A stretch of 64,000 bases of DNA from an uncultured Flavobacteriaceae bacterium (GCA_947501625.1 CANMWN010000001.1:755319-819318); one strand, 5' to 3'; positions 1 through 10,052 are shown, numbered from the stretch's first letter. Made by a program: numbers and translations. Notes: generated from the letters alone by a model not told the origin.

Positions 1-2587
1 ATGCTTTTTTGTTAGATCGCCCAACACGTCCACGCATTTGATGTAAGTCAGAAAGTCCAAAATTATTTGCATTGTTGATGAAAATAGTATTGGCATTTGG
101 CACATCCAAACCACTTTCAACAATGGTAGTAGAAACAAGAATGTCAAACTCGTTATTCATAAACGAAAGCATTAGTTTTTCTAACTTTTTACCTTCCATT
201 TGTCCATGACCAATCCCAATTTTAGCATCAGGAAGTAAACGCTGTAACATTCCAGCAACTTCTTTTATGTTTTCTATTCTGTTATGAATAAAAAACACTT
301 GACCGCCACGAGATATTTCATATTGAATAGCATCACGAATTGTTTCTTCAGTAAATCTGATGACTTGCGTATCAATAGGATGCCTGTTTGGAGGAGGAGT
401 ATTTATGACTGATAAATCTCTTGCAGCCATTAAACTAAATTGTAACGTTCTTGGAATAGGAGTTGCTGTTAATGTAAGCGTATCTACATTGGCTTTGATA
501 GTTTTCAATTTATCTTTAACTGAAACTCCAAATTTTTGCTCTTCGTCAACAATTAAAAGCCCTAAATCTTTAAATTTTATTTTATTACTTACTAGTTGAT
601 GCGTTCCAATCACAATATCTACAGCACCATTTTCTAGACCTTTTAAAACTTCGTTCCGTTGTTTGGTAGTCCTAAATCGGTTTAAATAATCTACGGTTAC
701 TGGAAAATCTTTTAAACGCTGTGTAAATGTTTTGAAATGCTGAAATGCAAGAATAGTAGTCGGAACTAAAATAGCAACTTGTTTACCATTATCAACTGCT
801 TTAAATGCGGCTCTTATAGCAACTTCAGTTTTGCCGAAACCAACGTCTCCACACACCAATCTATCCATTGGCTGTTCGCTTTCCATATCAGTCTTTACAT
901 CTTTGGTTGCTGTGAACTGATCTGGAGTATCTTCGTACATAAAACTTGCCTCTAACTCATGTTGCATAGAGGTGTCAGGTCCATATTGAATTCCTTTTTG
1001 CATTTTTCGCTTTGCATATAACTGAATTAAATCATAAGCGATTTTCTTAACTCTAGTTTTGGTTTTTTGCTTCAGTTTTTTCCATGCTCCAGAACCCAAT
1101 TTATACATTTTGGGCGCCTTTCCATCTTTGCCATTGTATTTTGAAATTTTGTGTAAAGAGTGAATACTGATGTACAACACATCTCTATCACCATACATCA
1201 ATTTTATTGCTTCTTGCTGATTTCCTTCAACATCTATTTTTTGTAAACCTCCAAATTTTCCAATACCATGATCTATATGTGTTACAAAATCTCCAATCTC
1301 AAGACTGTTTAATTCTTTGAGAGTAATTGCTTGCTTTTTAGCATAACCATTTTTTAATCTGAATTTGTGGAACCTTTCAAAAATTTGATGATCGGTATAA
1401 CAAGCAATTTTATTGTCCAAGTCAATAAAGCCTTGATATAAGGGGAATACAATCGTTGTATAGGTTACTTTTTGCTCAACATCAGCAAAAATATCATCAA
1501 AACGTTTGGCTTGTTTTTCATTGTCGCACAATAGGTAATTTTCGATTCCTTTATTCGTATTTTCAAGAAGGTTTTCAATCAATAAATCAAATTGTTTATT
1601 GAATGATGGTTGAGGTTTAGTGTTGAACTCTAAACTATCTTTTTCAACATTAGAATTATTTATTTTTATTAAAGAAAAATCATTTAACTGCTCTTCAATT
1701 AAATCTCCATTGCAAAATAATTCGTTTGGTTTTCCATGGTTTATCTCTTTTGAAAGTTCTTCAAAAGCAATTATTGCTTTTTCATAAAGTTTATCAAGCC
1801 TGTTTTTAAGAAGGTTAGTGTTTTTTACAAACACAACTGTTTTTGAATGGATGTATTTTAAAAAACTATCGCGTTTTTCATCCAACATTTTATTCTCAAC
1901 ATTAGGCATAATGTTGATTTTGGTCAGTTTTTCAGAAGATAATTGTGTTTCGATATCAAAAGTTCGGATACTATCGACTTCGTCTCCAAAAAATTCAATT
2001 CTATAAGGTTCGTCATTAGAAAAAGAGAACACATCAATAATTCCTCCACGCACAGAGAATTCTCCAGGTTCGGTAACAAAATCTGAACGTTTAAAATTGT
2101 ATTCAAACAACATTTCGTTGACAAAATCCAAAGAAATATCTTCTCCTACACTTAATTTTAAAGTGCTTTTTTCTAATTCTCGTTTTGTGATAACTTGTTC
2201 AAACAGCGCATCAGGATAGGTAACAATGATTGCAGGTTTTTTACGTGAATTTATTCTATTTAAGACTTCGGCACGTAAAAGCACATTGGCATTATCGGTC
2301 TGTTCAATTTGATAAGGTCTTCTGTATGAGCCTGGATAAAAAAGTACATTTTTATCACCTACAAGTTGCTCTAAATCATTTAGATAATAGGCGGCGGCTT
2401 CTTTGTCATTAAAAATTAATAAAAAAGGTTTTTCAACGTTTTTAAAAGTTGTAGAAATAACAAAAGACAACGAAGATCCGACCAAATTCGATAGTTGAAA
2501 ATGGTTTTTATCTTGTTGTAATTGTTGAACAATCTGCTTTATTTTTGACGATTGTTCATAAGCGGAAACAATGTTTTGTTTACTCAA
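1..2587 (-). CDS. mfd: Transcription-repair coupling factor Mfd (partial, C-terminus outside window)
   Basis: Mfd removes RNA polymerase stalled at DNA lesions and recruits the UvrABC excision machinery. About 862 codons are present and the reading frame runs off the left edge, so roughly the last quarter is missing. Visible parts in order are a UvrB-like N-terminal region, an RNA-polymerase-interacting segment (THIDHGIGKFGGL, the usual VHxxHGIG signature), and the RecG-like translocase with Walker A (GDVGFGKTE), a DEEQ box and the TATPIPRTL motif. The start is TTG at 2587: a TAA stop lies immediately upstream in frame and no ATG fits. The family normally has about 1,100-1,170 residues. The gene is divergent from the TerB-like gene. 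The identification is secure. Confidence 0.96.
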   Translation of the reverse strand, partial: MSKQNIVSAYEQSSKIKQIVQQLQQDKNHFQLSNLVGSSLSFVISTTFKNVEKPFLLIFNDKEAAAYYLNDLEQLVGDKNVLFYPGSYRRPYQIEQTDNANVLLRAEVLNRINSRKKPAIIVTYPDALFEQVITKRELEKSTLKLSVGEDISLDFVNEMLFEYNFKRSDFVTEPGEFSVRGGIIDVFSFSNDEPYRIEFFGDEVDSIRTFDIETQLSSEKLTKINIMPNVENKMLDEKRDSFLKYIHSKTVVFVKNTNLLKNRLDKLYEKAIIAFEELSKEINHGKPNELFCNGDLIEEQLNDFSLIKINNSNVEKDSLEFNTKPQPSFNKQFDLLIENLLENTNKGIENYLLCDNEKQAKRFDDIFADVEQKVTYTTIVFPLYQGFIDLDNKIACYTDHQIFERFHKFRLKNGYAKKQAITLKELNSLEIGDFVTHIDHGIGKFGGLQKIDVEGNQQEAIKLMYGDRDVLYISIHSLHKISKYNGKDGKAPKMYKLGSGAWKKLKQKTKTRVKKIAYDLIQLYAKRKMQKGIQYGPDTSMQHELEASFMYEDTPDQFTATKDVKTDMESEQPMDRLVCGDVGFGKTEVAIRAAFKAVDNGKQVAILVPTTILAFQHFKTFTQRLKDFPVTVDYLNRFRTTKQRNEVLKGLENGAVDIVIGTHQLVSNKIKFKDLGLLIVDEEQKFGVSVKDKLKTIKANVDTLTLTATPIPRTLQFSLMAARDLSVINTPPPNRHPIDTQVIRFTEETIRDAIQYEISRGGQVFFIHNRIENIKEVAGMLQRLLPDAKIGIGHGQMEGKKLEKLMLSFMNNEFDILVSTTIVESGLDVPNANTIFINNANNFGLSDLHQMRGRVGRSNKKA

Positions 2588-2603
2588 TTAATCATATTTT
2601 GAG

Positions 2604-2611
2604 CAAAGATA
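2604..2611 (-). promoter_or_regulatory. Promoter -7 element upstream of mfd
   Basis: Read on the minus strand this is TATCTTTG, a perfect match to the Bacteroidota -7 consensus TAnnTTTG. It lies 16 bases before the TTG start of mfd. I see no clear TTG at the -33 position. The call rests on the -7 match and its position. Confidence 0.5.
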
Positions 2612-2664
2612 AACTTTAGGGATAAAAACCTTTGAGAATAATTTAAAAATTTACTTTGTTTAAG

Positions 2665-2672
2665 TATCTTTG
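2665..2672 (+). promoter_or_regulatory. Promoter -7 element upstream of the TerB-like gene
   Basis: TATCTTTG matches the TAnnTTTG consensus exactly and would start transcription near 2679, about 20 bases before the ATG at 2698. It is divergent from the mfd -7 element 53 bases away. A matching -33 TTTG at the right spacing is not obvious. Confidence 0.5.
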
Positions 2673-2697
2673 TGGCACTAAAAAATTAAAAATTATT

Positions 2698-3132
2698 ATG
2701 TCAATTTCAGATTTATATTCAAGTGGTGCTCACAAAAGAGATATTGGGCATTTTGCTAACATTGTTAAACTTGCTTTAGCAGATGAAATTATTACCGAAG
2801 GTGAGCAAAAATTATTAGATAGAATGGCGAGGAGATTAAATATTTCTGATAAGGAACAAAAAGAGATTCTTAAAAATCCAGATAAATATCCAATGAATCC
2901 TCCTGTAGATTATGATAGACGTATTGAGCGTTTATATAATTTAACTAAGATGATATTTATTGACAACGAAGTTATTGGTGATGAAGCATCTGTTTTGAGA
3001 AAAGTTGCTATTGGACTTGGTTTTCCAATTGACAATGCTGAGAAAGTTGTTGATGAAGCGATACATTTAGCATTAAATGACAATGATTTAGAAGATTTTA
3101 CTACTGCTATTAAAAGAGTGAATAGACACTAA
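2698..3132 (+). CDS. TerB-like tellurite-resistance family protein
   Basis: This small cytoplasmic protein of 144 residues looks like a TerB/DjlA-type all-helical domain. It has two repeated acidic helix pairs, one around LALADEIITEGEQKLLDRMARRLNI and one around MIFIDNEVIGDEASVLRKVAIGLGF. These match the TerB pattern of a metal-binding DG-x-x-x-xE loop followed by a helix. The ATG at 2698 is chosen over a longer frame from 2656 because the latter would overlap the -7 promoter element. TerB proteins are linked to tellurite and stress responses, but solo copies like this are of unknown function. The gene stands alone between mfd and the carboxypeptidase gene. Confidence 0.75.
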   Translation: MSISDLYSSGAHKRDIGHFANIVKLALADEIITEGEQKLLDRMARRLNISDKEQKEILKNPDKYPMNPPVDYDRRIERLYNLTKMIFIDNEVIGDEASVLRKVAIGLGFPIDNAEKVVDEAIHLALNDNDLEDFTTAIKRVNRH

Positions 3133-3222
3133 AAAGACTTTATAAATAAATTAGAAAAGCCGTTCTTTAAAATGAATGGCTTTTTTGTTTTTAGTCTTAT
3201 ATTTGAGAATATTCTTTTTTCC

Positions 3223-4491
3223 ATGAAAAATTTTAAAATAACAAACTTTATTATCATTAGTTTACTGATTTTATTTAGTGGATGTGGAACCGTGTATAAA
3301 TTGCAAAAAGAAATAAAAAAGGAAAACAAAACTTCTAATTCTTTTAAAGGATTTGTACTCTATGATCCTGAAATGAAAAAGGAATTGATAAATACCAACG
3401 GAAGTAAATATTTCACTCCTGCGTCCAATGTCAAACTTTTTACTTTTTATACTGCACATAAAAAATTAGGTGATTCAATAGTTGGTTTAAATTATTATCA
3501 TACCAAAGATTCACTAATTATTCAAGGAACTGCTGATCCAACTTTTTTAAATGGATATGATAACTCTAAAGTTTTAGATTTTCTAAAACAATCAAAAGAC
3601 ACCATTTATTTAATTGACAAAACAATAGACGATAAGAAATATGGGAATGGCTGGTCTTGGGATGATTACCAATACTATTATATGTCAGAAAAGAGTTTGT
3701 TTCCAATAAAAGGAAATATATTTAAATATAGTATTACAACTGATTCTATTGAAACCAATTCAAGTTTTTTAGAAGAGAACTTGAAATTGGTTAGTTCTTT
3801 AGAGAGGAGAAGAGAAGTTGATAGCAACCAGTTTTTTGCACTACTGAGTAAAGAAAAGACTTACGAAACTCCATTTGTCACCTCTAATCAATTAACAGCA
3901 AAATTATTGGAAAATGAACTTGACAAACCAGTTAGGCTAGTTCAAAATAAGGATTATAATTTTGAAAAGATTTATAGTGAGAGTTTGGATTCTATTTACA
4001 AAAAATTACTAGTTGATAGTAATAATTTTATTGCTGAACAACTAATGTTAATAGTTGGAAATGAAGTGTCTGGTAAATACAATGTAAAAGAAGCAATAAA
4101 CTATTCATTAAAAAACCACCTCAATAATTTGCCACAATCGCCTAGATGGGTTGATGGCTCAGGATTGTCTAGATATAATTTGTTTTCACCAAGTGATATG
4201 GTTTATTTGTTAGATAAAATATTGAATGAAATACCTAAAGAAAAGTTGTTGAACTATTTTCCAATTGCTGGAGAAACAGGTACTTTAAAAAATTATAAAA
4301 AGTCGAACACTCCATTTATATATGCTAAATCAGGATCTTTATCTAACAATTATTGTTTGAGTGGATATATAACTACAAAAAAAGGTAAAACTCTAATTTT
4401 TAGTTATATGCACAATCATTTTAAGAAGTCAACATCAAGTATAAAAGAAGAATTATATAAAAAATTAAAAATGATTTACGAAAATTATTAA
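3223..4491 (+). CDS. dacB: D-alanyl-D-alanine carboxypeptidase/endopeptidase, PBP4 (peptidase S13) family
   Basis: The enzyme trims or cleaves peptidoglycan cross-links in the periplasm. The chosen ATG at 3223 gives a clean lipoprotein signal (basic MKNFK, hydrophobic stretch, lipobox LFSGC), so the protein is probably a membrane-anchored lipoprotein of 422 residues. The three penicillin-binding motifs are visible: SxxK in TPASNVKLF, SxN in VDSNNFIAEQ and KSG in YAKSGSLSNNYCLSGY. The WVDGSGLSRYNLFSPSDM segment is typical of S13 enzymes. An upstream ATG at 3172 would bury the signal peptide and is rejected. It is separated from the next gene by about 70 bases. Confidence 0.88.
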   Translation: MKNFKITNFIIISLLILFSGCGTVYKLQKEIKKENKTSNSFKGFVLYDPEMKKELINTNGSKYFTPASNVKLFTFYTAHKKLGDSIVGLNYYHTKDSLIIQGTADPTFLNGYDNSKVLDFLKQSKDTIYLIDKTIDDKKYGNGWSWDDYQYYYMSEKSLFPIKGNIFKYSITTDSIETNSSFLEENLKLVSSLERRREVDSNQFFALLSKEKTYETPFVTSNQLTAKLLENELDKPVRLVQNKDYNFEKIYSESLDSIYKKLLVDSNNFIAEQLMLIVGNEVSGKYNVKEAINYSLKNHLNNLPQSPRWVDGSGLSRYNLFSPSDMVYLLDKILNEIPKEKLLNYFPIAGETGTLKNYKKSNTPFIYAKSGSLSNNYCLSGYITTKKGKTLIFSYMHNHFKKSTSSIKEELYKKLKMIYENY

Positions 4492-4563
4492 TTCAATCAT
4501 TTTATAAGATTTAAAGATTTTTTCCGTTAATTAGCAAAACTATTAAACCCCAAATATATAGTT

Positions 4564-5178
4564 ATGAACTTTTTACCCCACAAAAAAGTAGTTATAAGTA
4601 TTTCACTTTTCTTCGTTTTTAACACTACATTTTCTCAAGATTCTCAAAATAAATGGATAGTAGGAATTGGAATAAATGCAGTGGATTTTTTTCCAACTGG
4701 CGAACCATCAGAATTTACTGGAAATAACGGAGGCTTTTTTAGCGGAATTACCAATGCAAAAGATCATTGGAATGTTTCGGCACCAACAGTAAGCATAACT
4801 CGACATTTAAAAAACCGTTTTTCAGTTGACGCTTCAATTTCAATGAATAACATCACTAAAATAGGTGTTTTTGAAACACAAAACACTTCGTATTTTGCAA
4901 TAGATGCTACTGCTCAGTATAATATTTTACAAAATTCTGAAAAATTTAAACCCTATGCTTTTGTTGGAGGAGGTTATACTTGGATTGACTCTAAAGGTTG
5001 GGGATTGGTTGATGTTGGGCTAGGAACAAATTATTGGTTTGGTAAAAAATTTGGGGTAAGGCTACAAGGTACTTATAAACATTCGGGAGATAAAGAGCAT
5101 AAGGTTTTATCTCATTTTCAATATACATTTGGTTTGGTAATGAAATTAAACACTAACTCTAAGTTTATTTGTAATTAA
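4564..5178 (+). CDS. Outer-membrane beta-barrel protein, paralogue of the OmpA N-terminal domain
   Basis: This 204-residue protein has a signal peptide ending near TFSQ and alternating hydrophobic strands. It ends in a barrel strand rather than an OmpA domain. It is clearly homologous to the N-terminal half of the OmpA protein encoded at 8577: shared segments include VGIGINAVDFFPT ([11 protein letters not shown] there), [13 protein letters not shown] ([13 protein letters not shown]) and a final YKH...LSHFQ strand. It therefore looks like a duplicate that lacks the calcium-binding repeats and peptidoglycan-binding domain. A short non-barrel tail (LNTNSKFICN) ends it. Its function is not known. 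The gene sits directly before addA. Confidence 0.8.
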   Translation: MNFLPHKKVVISISLFFVFNTTFSQDSQNKWIVGIGINAVDFFPTGEPSEFTGNNGGFFSGITNAKDHWNVSAPTVSITRHLKNRFSVDASISMNNITKIGVFETQNTSYFAIDATAQYNILQNSEKFKPYAFVGGGYTWIDSKGWGLVDVGLGTNYWFGKKFGVRLQGTYKHSGDKEHKVLSHFQYTFGLVMKLNTNSKFICN

Positions 5179-5201
5179 TTTATAATTCTAAGAAGTTACA
5201 T

Positions 5202-5209
5202 TATATTTG
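5202..5209 (+). promoter_or_regulatory. Promoter -7 element just before addA
   Basis: TATATTTG fits TAnnTTTG. It ends only 8 bases before the ATG at 5218, so the transcript would have almost no leader. No good -33 element is seen at the expected spacing, so this is tentative. Confidence 0.35.
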
Positions 5210-5217
5210 AGTATTCA

Positions 5218-8200
5218 ATGCAAACTTCTACAAATTTTCAAATTTATAATGCTTCGGCTGGAAGCGGTAAAACATTTACGCTAGTAAAAGAGTACTTGAA
5301 AATACTACTTTCAACTGGCGAAAATTTTAATTTATATCGTTTTCAAAATATTTTAGCAATTACATTTACCAATAAGGCTGCAGCCGAGATGAAAGCACGA
5401 GTTTTAAAGAATTTAAAAGATTTTTCGGAAGGCAATAAAGTAGAGATGCTTTATAAAATTGAAGAAGAAACATCTCTAGATCAAGAGGTTATCCAGCAAA
5501 GGTCTAAACGAATATTAAATACAATTTTACAAAACTATTCAGGTTTCAATATCACTACAATTGATGCTTTTACGCATAGATTAATTCGAAATTTTTCTTT
5601 TGATTTAGGGCTTTCACTCAATTTTGAAGTTGAAATGGATGCTAATCAATTATTAGCTGAGGCCGTTGATTTATTAATTTCTAAAATAGGATCGGATAAG
5701 AACTTAACGAAGGTTTTAATTGAGTATTCGTTAGAAAAATCGGAAGATGATAAATCTTGGGATATTTCAATGGACTTAAAGGAGTTTGCTAAGATTTTAT
5801 TAAATGAGAATGATATTAATCAGTTAAAAAAACTAGATGATAAGACCATTAACGAGTTTAAAAATTTAAAAAAAAACTTAATAGAAAAAAATACTGAGAT
5901 TGAAATAGTATTTAAAGAAATTGGAAATGAAGGGCTTGAGGTAATTGAATCAATGGGCTTGGAGCATAAAGATTTTTATTATTCAATGCTACCAAAACAC
6001 TTTTTGAATCTTTCTCAAAATTTTACAAAAGCAGGTTTTTTTGACCAAAACAAATTAAGAGAAAGAATTGAAGAAAACACTTTTTATTCCAATTCGAAAT
6101 CAGATGATATAAAATCGGCAATTGAAGAAATTTTACCTCCATTATTAGAATTGTATTGGAAATCTGAAAAGTTGTATGAAAAATATACACTAAACAAGTT
6201 GGTATTAAAAAGTTTAATTCCATTGGCTACATTGAAGCATATCAACGACTCTTTAAACGAGATAAAAGAACAAAATAACATTCGTTTAAATGCTGAATTT
6301 AACCAAATAATATCGGAACAAATAAAAAATGAGCCTGCTCCATTTATTTATGAGCGCTTAGGCGAAAAATTTCAATATTTTTTTATTGATGAAATGCAAG
6401 ACACATCAGAATTGCAATGGCAAAATTTAATTCCATTGGTAGAAAATGCTCTTGTGTCAGAGTCTATAGGTGGAGAAAAGGGAAAACTACTATTGGTTGG
6501 CGATGCAAAACAATCGATTTATAGATGGCGAGGAGGTAAAGCAGAGCAATTTATAGAACTAACCAATGATGCCAATCCATTTTCAATTCCAATGTCAAAG
6601 TATAATCTAGACACTAATCATAGAAGTTATTCAAATATTATTGATTTTAATAATGAATTTTTTAATCACATTTCTGAATTTTTTAATGGACAAGAATATA
6701 GAGAGATATATGTAGAAGGTAACAAACAGAAAATAAACACAAAAGAAGGAGGGTATGTGGAGATTTCATTAGTTGAAAAAAACAGAGACGATTCAGAAAA
6801 AGAATTAGTAATTCCAGATAAGGTTTTAGAAGTAATCAATAGCCTAGATTCAAATTTTAATTTGATTGATGTTTGTCTATTGGTAAGAAAAAAGAAGGAA
6901 GGAATAGCAATTGCTGATTTCTTGACAAAAAATAATGTGCCAATAATATCTTCAGAAACATTATTACTCAAAAATAATGCTGAGATACAGTTTGTAATAA
7001 ATCTTTTAAAATATATTAATCGAAATGATGATAAACAATCATTAACAGATGCAATTTATTATATTTTAAACACTAAAAGTAAAGAGCTTGATAAACATGA
7101 ATTTATCCATTCAATTATACATTTGGATATCCATAATGTTTTTGAAAAATTAAAAGATTTAGGTGTTAATTTTGATTTACAAAATTTCTTCGGTTTTTCA
7201 TTTTACAATTCTATTGAATATTTATTAAGATCATTTGATTTACATATTAGTGCAGATGCTTATATTATTTCTTTTTTAGATGTTGTTCTAGAATTTCAAA
7301 ACAAAAAGGGAGTTTCTTTACAAGAGTTTCTTGAATATTGGGACTTAAAAGAAAACAACTTAAGTATTTCTTTGCCCGAAGGTCAAAATGCTGTTCAAAT
7401 TATGACAATTCATAAATCAAAAGGATTAGAGTTTCCGATAGTAATTTTCCCTTATGACTTGGATATTTATAGAGAATTAAAGCCAAAAGTGTGGTATGAT
7501 AAATTGAATGAATATGAATTTTCAGGGTTTGAAACTTCATTAATTGATTATTCAAAGAGATTGAATTATATTGGGAATTTAGGGCAGGAATTGTATCAAA
7601 AAAGAAGAACTGAAATTCAGTTGGATAGTTTGAACTTATTGTATGTTGCATTAACTAGAGCAGAAGAACAATTATATATTATTACTGAAAAGAGACCTAA
7701 ACCAAACCCAGTTAATAATGCTACTTTTTATTCTGATTTTTTTGTAGATTTTTTGAAGTCCAAAACCAATACGGATAGATGGAAGATTAATGAACATGAA
7801 GGGTGTTTAGGTAGTAAGAAAAGACATGCAAATATTTCGAAACTAGCGAATTCAATTGATATGATTACCCAAGAAAATCTTATTTCAACAACCTGGAACA
7901 ATCATAATATTTCAATAGTTACAAACTCTTCAAAACTTTGGGATACAAAACAGGAAAAATCAATAGTTTATGGTAATTTGATTCATGAAATGTTATCAAA
8001 AATAATCTCTCATGAATATATTGATGAAGTAATTCAACGATATTTATTTGATGGAATAATAAATACTGAAGAAGAGGTAGAAATATCCAAAAAAATAAAA
8101 GAAGTTATTTTTCATCCAAGATTACAAAGATATTTTGATAAAAATAATAGGGTGCTGAATGAGCGTGAACTGTTATCTAATAGCAAGGAAATACAAATTC

Positions 8201-8385
8201 CTGACAGAATAGTTTTTATTGAAAACAAAGTATCGATTTTGGATTATAAAACAGGAAAACCTAAAAAGAAATATCATTTTCAACTCAATAAATATGAGAA
8301 AGTTATGAAAGAAATGGGATATGAAGTTGAGGCAAAAATATTAGTTTATATCGATTCAAAATTAGTTATTGAAAAGGTAAATTAA
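5218..8385 (+). CDS. addA: AddA/RecB-like UvrD-family helicase-nuclease
   Basis: This is the ATP-dependent 3'-5' helicase with a C-terminal nuclease that processes double-strand breaks for RecA loading. It has 1,055 residues. Walker A is ASAGSGKT at residues 12-19. The other superfamily 1 motifs follow: TFTNKAAAEMK, FIDEMQDTSELQW, VGDAKQSIYRWRGG, TIHKSKGLEFP and LLYVALTRAEEQLY. Near the C-terminus ILDYKTGKPKKKYHFQL is the PD-(D/E)xK nuclease core with the usual glutamine-containing helix. The partner addB starts 1.7 kb downstream with ompA in between, so the pair is split. Flavobacterial AddA-like proteins are often annotated only as UvrD-helicase domain proteins. Confidence 0.88.
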   Translation: MQTSTNFQIYNASAGSGKTFTLVKEYLKILLSTGENFNLYRFQNILAITFTNKAAAEMKARVLKNLKDFSEGNKVEMLYKIEEETSLDQEVIQQRSKRILNTILQNYSGFNITTIDAFTHRLIRNFSFDLGLSLNFEVEMDANQLLAEAVDLLISKIGSDKNLTKVLIEYSLEKSEDDKSWDISMDLKEFAKILLNENDINQLKKLDDKTINEFKNLKKNLIEKNTEIEIVFKEIGNEGLEVIESMGLEHKDFYYSMLPKHFLNLSQNFTKAGFFDQNKLRERIEENTFYSNSKSDDIKSAIEEILPPLLELYWKSEKLYEKYTLNKLVLKSLIPLATLKHINDSLNEIKEQNNIRLNAEFNQIISEQIKNEPAPFIYERLGEKFQYFFIDEMQDTSELQWQNLIPLVENALVSESIGGEKGKLLLVGDAKQSIYRWRGGKAEQFIELTNDANPFSIPMSKYNLDTNHRSYSNIIDFNNEFFNHISEFFNGQEYREIYVEGNKQKINTKEGGYVEISLVEKNRDDSEKELVIPDKVLEVINSLDSNFNLIDVCLLVRKKKEGIAIADFLTKNNVPIISSETLLLKNNAEIQFVINLLKYINRNDDKQSLTDAIYYILNTKSKELDKHEFIHSIIHLDIHNVFEKLKDLGVNFDLQNFFGFSFYNSIEYLLRSFDLHISADAYIISFLDVVLEFQNKKGVSLQEFLEYWDLKENNLSISLPEGQNAVQIMTIHKSKGLEFPIVIFPYDLDIYRELKPKVWYDKLNEYEFSGFETSLIDYSKRLNYIGNLGQELYQKRRTEIQLDSLNLLYVALTRAEEQLYIITEKRPKPNPVNNATFYSDFFVDFLKSKTNTDRWKINEHEGCLGSKKRHANISKLANSIDMITQENLISTTWNNHNISIVTNSSKLWDTKQEKSIVYGNLIHEMLSKIISHEYIDEVIQRYLFDGIINTEEEVEISKKIKEVIFHPRLQRYFDKNNRVLNERELLSNSKEIQIPDRIVFIENKVSILDYKTGKPKKKYHFQLNKYEKVMKEMGYEVEAKILVYIDSKLVIEKVN

Positions 8386-8506
8386 TTGCACCTTTTTAGA
8401 TTATAATTATCTATTAATCAAATTATAAGACAATTCTTTTTAAACTTAAGTTTTACAATAAGTTTTAAATTTTTAGGTTTTTTCATAATATTTTGTAGAT
8501 TTGTTC

Positions 8507-8536
8507 TTGGATTTAAGCATTTAGAGCTTATCTTTG
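8507..8536 (+). promoter_or_regulatory. Promoter of ompA
   Basis: TTG at 8507-8509, a 19-base spacer and TATCTTTG at 8529-8536 reproduce the full Bacteroidota promoter (TTG, N19-21, TAnnTTTG). Transcription should start near 8543, leaving a leader of about 35 bases before the ATG at 8577. It is the best promoter in the window and fits a highly expressed outer-membrane protein. Confidence 0.75.
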
Positions 8537-8576
8537 TATTAAAATTAGGAAACAAATTAAATTTAAATTTTTAAAA

Positions 8577-9965
8577 ATGAAACATTTAAGAATAGCTTTA
8601 TTAGCTTTACTTGTTGTTGCTGGATTTAGCAACGTTAATGCTCAGGATGAGAATAATCCATGGGCTATAGGTCTAGGTATCAACGCCGTAGATTTTTACC
8701 CAACTAACGACCCTTCGATGGTTAGTGAAACAGGAATTTCTACAGGTTGGTTTCAAGAGTTTGCAAACGCAAGCGATCACTATAATATTATTCCATCGTT
8801 ATCTAGATTATATGTTGGAAGGTATTTAGATGCTGGTTTCTCTTTTGAATTAGGAGGATCTATTAACAGAATATCTAAAGTTGGAAATATGTCTGCTTCT
8901 GATTTAACTTACTTTGGAGTTGATGGAGCAATTAAGTATGATTTAAACTCATTAGTTAAATCTGATTGGTTTGATCCTTATGTATCTGTTGGAGGTGGTT
9001 ACACTTGGATAGATTCTGAAGGTGCTGGAACAGTTAATGGAGGATTAGGAACAAACGTATGGTTAAGTGATAGTTTTGGGTTACATATCCAAACAACTTA
9101 CAAGCATGCATTTGAAGACGATAACGTTTTGCCTCATTTCCAACATGCTGCAGGTTTACAGTTTAGATTTGGAGGAACTGATACTGATGGTGACGGAATC
9201 TATGATAAAGATGATGCATGTCCAGAAGTATTCGGTTTAGAAGAGTTTAATGGTTGTCCTGATACTGATGGTGACGGAATCATTGATTCAGAAGATGCTT
9301 GTCCAGATGTTGCTGGTTTAGCTGAATTAAAAGGTTGTCCAGATGCTGACGGTGATGGTATTGCTGATGGTGAAGATGCTTGTCCAAACGAAAAAGGATC
9401 TAAAGCTAACAACGGATGTCCAGATTCAGATGGTGACGGTGTTGTAGATGGAAAAGATAACTGTCCTAACGAAGCAGGTCCTGCTGCAAATAACGGATGC
9501 CCTTGGCCAGATACTGACGGTGACGGAATCTTAGATAAAGATGATAACTGTCCTAACGAAGTTGGTGTTGCGTCTAACAACGGATGTCCTGAAGTAGTTG
9601 AGCCTTCTGTAGAAGTTATGGCTACATTAAACAACTATGCAAGAACTATCTTATTTGATACTGGAAAATCTAGTTTCAAACAAGAAACTTATCCAGTATT
9701 AGTAGCAATTACTAAAATCTTAAAAGAATATCCTAAAGCTGATTTCTCAATTGGAGGTCATACTGATAGTGTAGGAAGTGCTTCTTCTAATCAATTATTA
9801 TCTGAAAGAAGAGCTAACGCTGTAAGAGATTACTTAATCTCTAATGGAGTTTCTGCTGATAGATTATCTGCTGCAGGATACGGAGAAACTTCTCCAATTG
9901 ATTCTAACGCAACTAGATCTGGAAGAAAAAATAACAGACGTGTTGAAGTATCTTTAGTAAAATAA
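8577..9965 (+). CDS. OmpA-family outer-membrane protein with thrombospondin type 3 calcium-binding repeats
   Basis: This 462-residue protein links the outer membrane to peptidoglycan. A signal peptide ends at VNAQ. An eight-strand-type barrel covers about residues 24-200. Then come five acidic DTDGDGIxDxxDxCP repeats (about 203-340, thrombospondin type 3, calcium binding), each ending in NGCP or KGCP. The C-terminal OmpA domain includes the typical [24 protein letters not shown] and [11 protein letters not shown] motifs and ends in NRRVEVSL. It has its own strong promoter and a strong terminator, so it is an independent unit between addA and addB. Its barrel is paralogous to the 4564-5178 product. 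Codon choice is more regular than in neighbours, consistent with high expression. Confidence 0.93.
   Translation: MKHLRIALLALLVVAGFSNVNAQDENNPWAIGLGINAVDFYPTNDPSMVSETGISTGWFQEFANASDHYNIIPSLSRLYVGRYLDAGFSFELGGSINRISKVGNMSASDLTYFGVDGAIKYDLNSLVKSDWFDPYVSVGGGYTWIDSEGAGTVNGGLGTNVWLSDSFGLHIQTTYKHAFEDDNVLPHFQHAAGLQFRFGGTDTDGDGIYDKDDACPEVFGLEEFNGCPDTDGDGIIDSEDACPDVAGLAELKGCPDADGDGIADGEDACPNEKGSKANNGCPDSDGDGVVDGKDNCPNEAGPAANNGCPWPDTDGDGILDKDDNCPNEVGVASNNGCPEVVEPSVEVMATLNNYARTILFDTGKSSFKQETYPVLVAITKILKEYPKADFSIGGHTDSVGSASSNQLLSERRANAVRDYLISNGVSADRLSAAGYGETSPIDSNATRSGRKNNRRVEVSLVK
9180..9593 (+). repeat. In-gene tandem repeats encoding thrombospondin type 3 units
   Basis: About five imperfect units of roughly 75-85 bases, each starting near GATACTGATGGTGACGGAAT, lie inside ompA. 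They encode the calcium-binding DTDGDGI...NGCP modules. Such arrays can change copy number by recombination. Confidence 0.8.
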
Positions 9966-9995
9966 GAATATATAAACACACTTATTAAATAAGTT

Positions 9996-10029
9996 AAAAA
10001 AACGCTCCGAATTTTCGGAGCGTTTTTTA
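9996..10029 (+). terminator. Intrinsic terminator after ompA
   Basis: A stem of CGCTCCGA paired with TCGGAGCG and a 4-base loop is flanked by an A-run on the left and a T-run on the right. It can act in both directions and isolates ompA from addB. Confidence 0.9.
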
Positions 10030-10052
10030 TTTTTATAAAATATAATTGTTTT

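Noticed and set aside
360-599. Small frame on the plus strand inside mfd
   Set aside because: The minus strand carries an uninterrupted Mfd reading frame with clear motifs here.
9200-9634. 144-codon frame on the minus strand opposite ompA
   Set aside because: It is the antisense of the thrombospondin repeats, with serine- and proline-rich repeats that follow from the sense strand.
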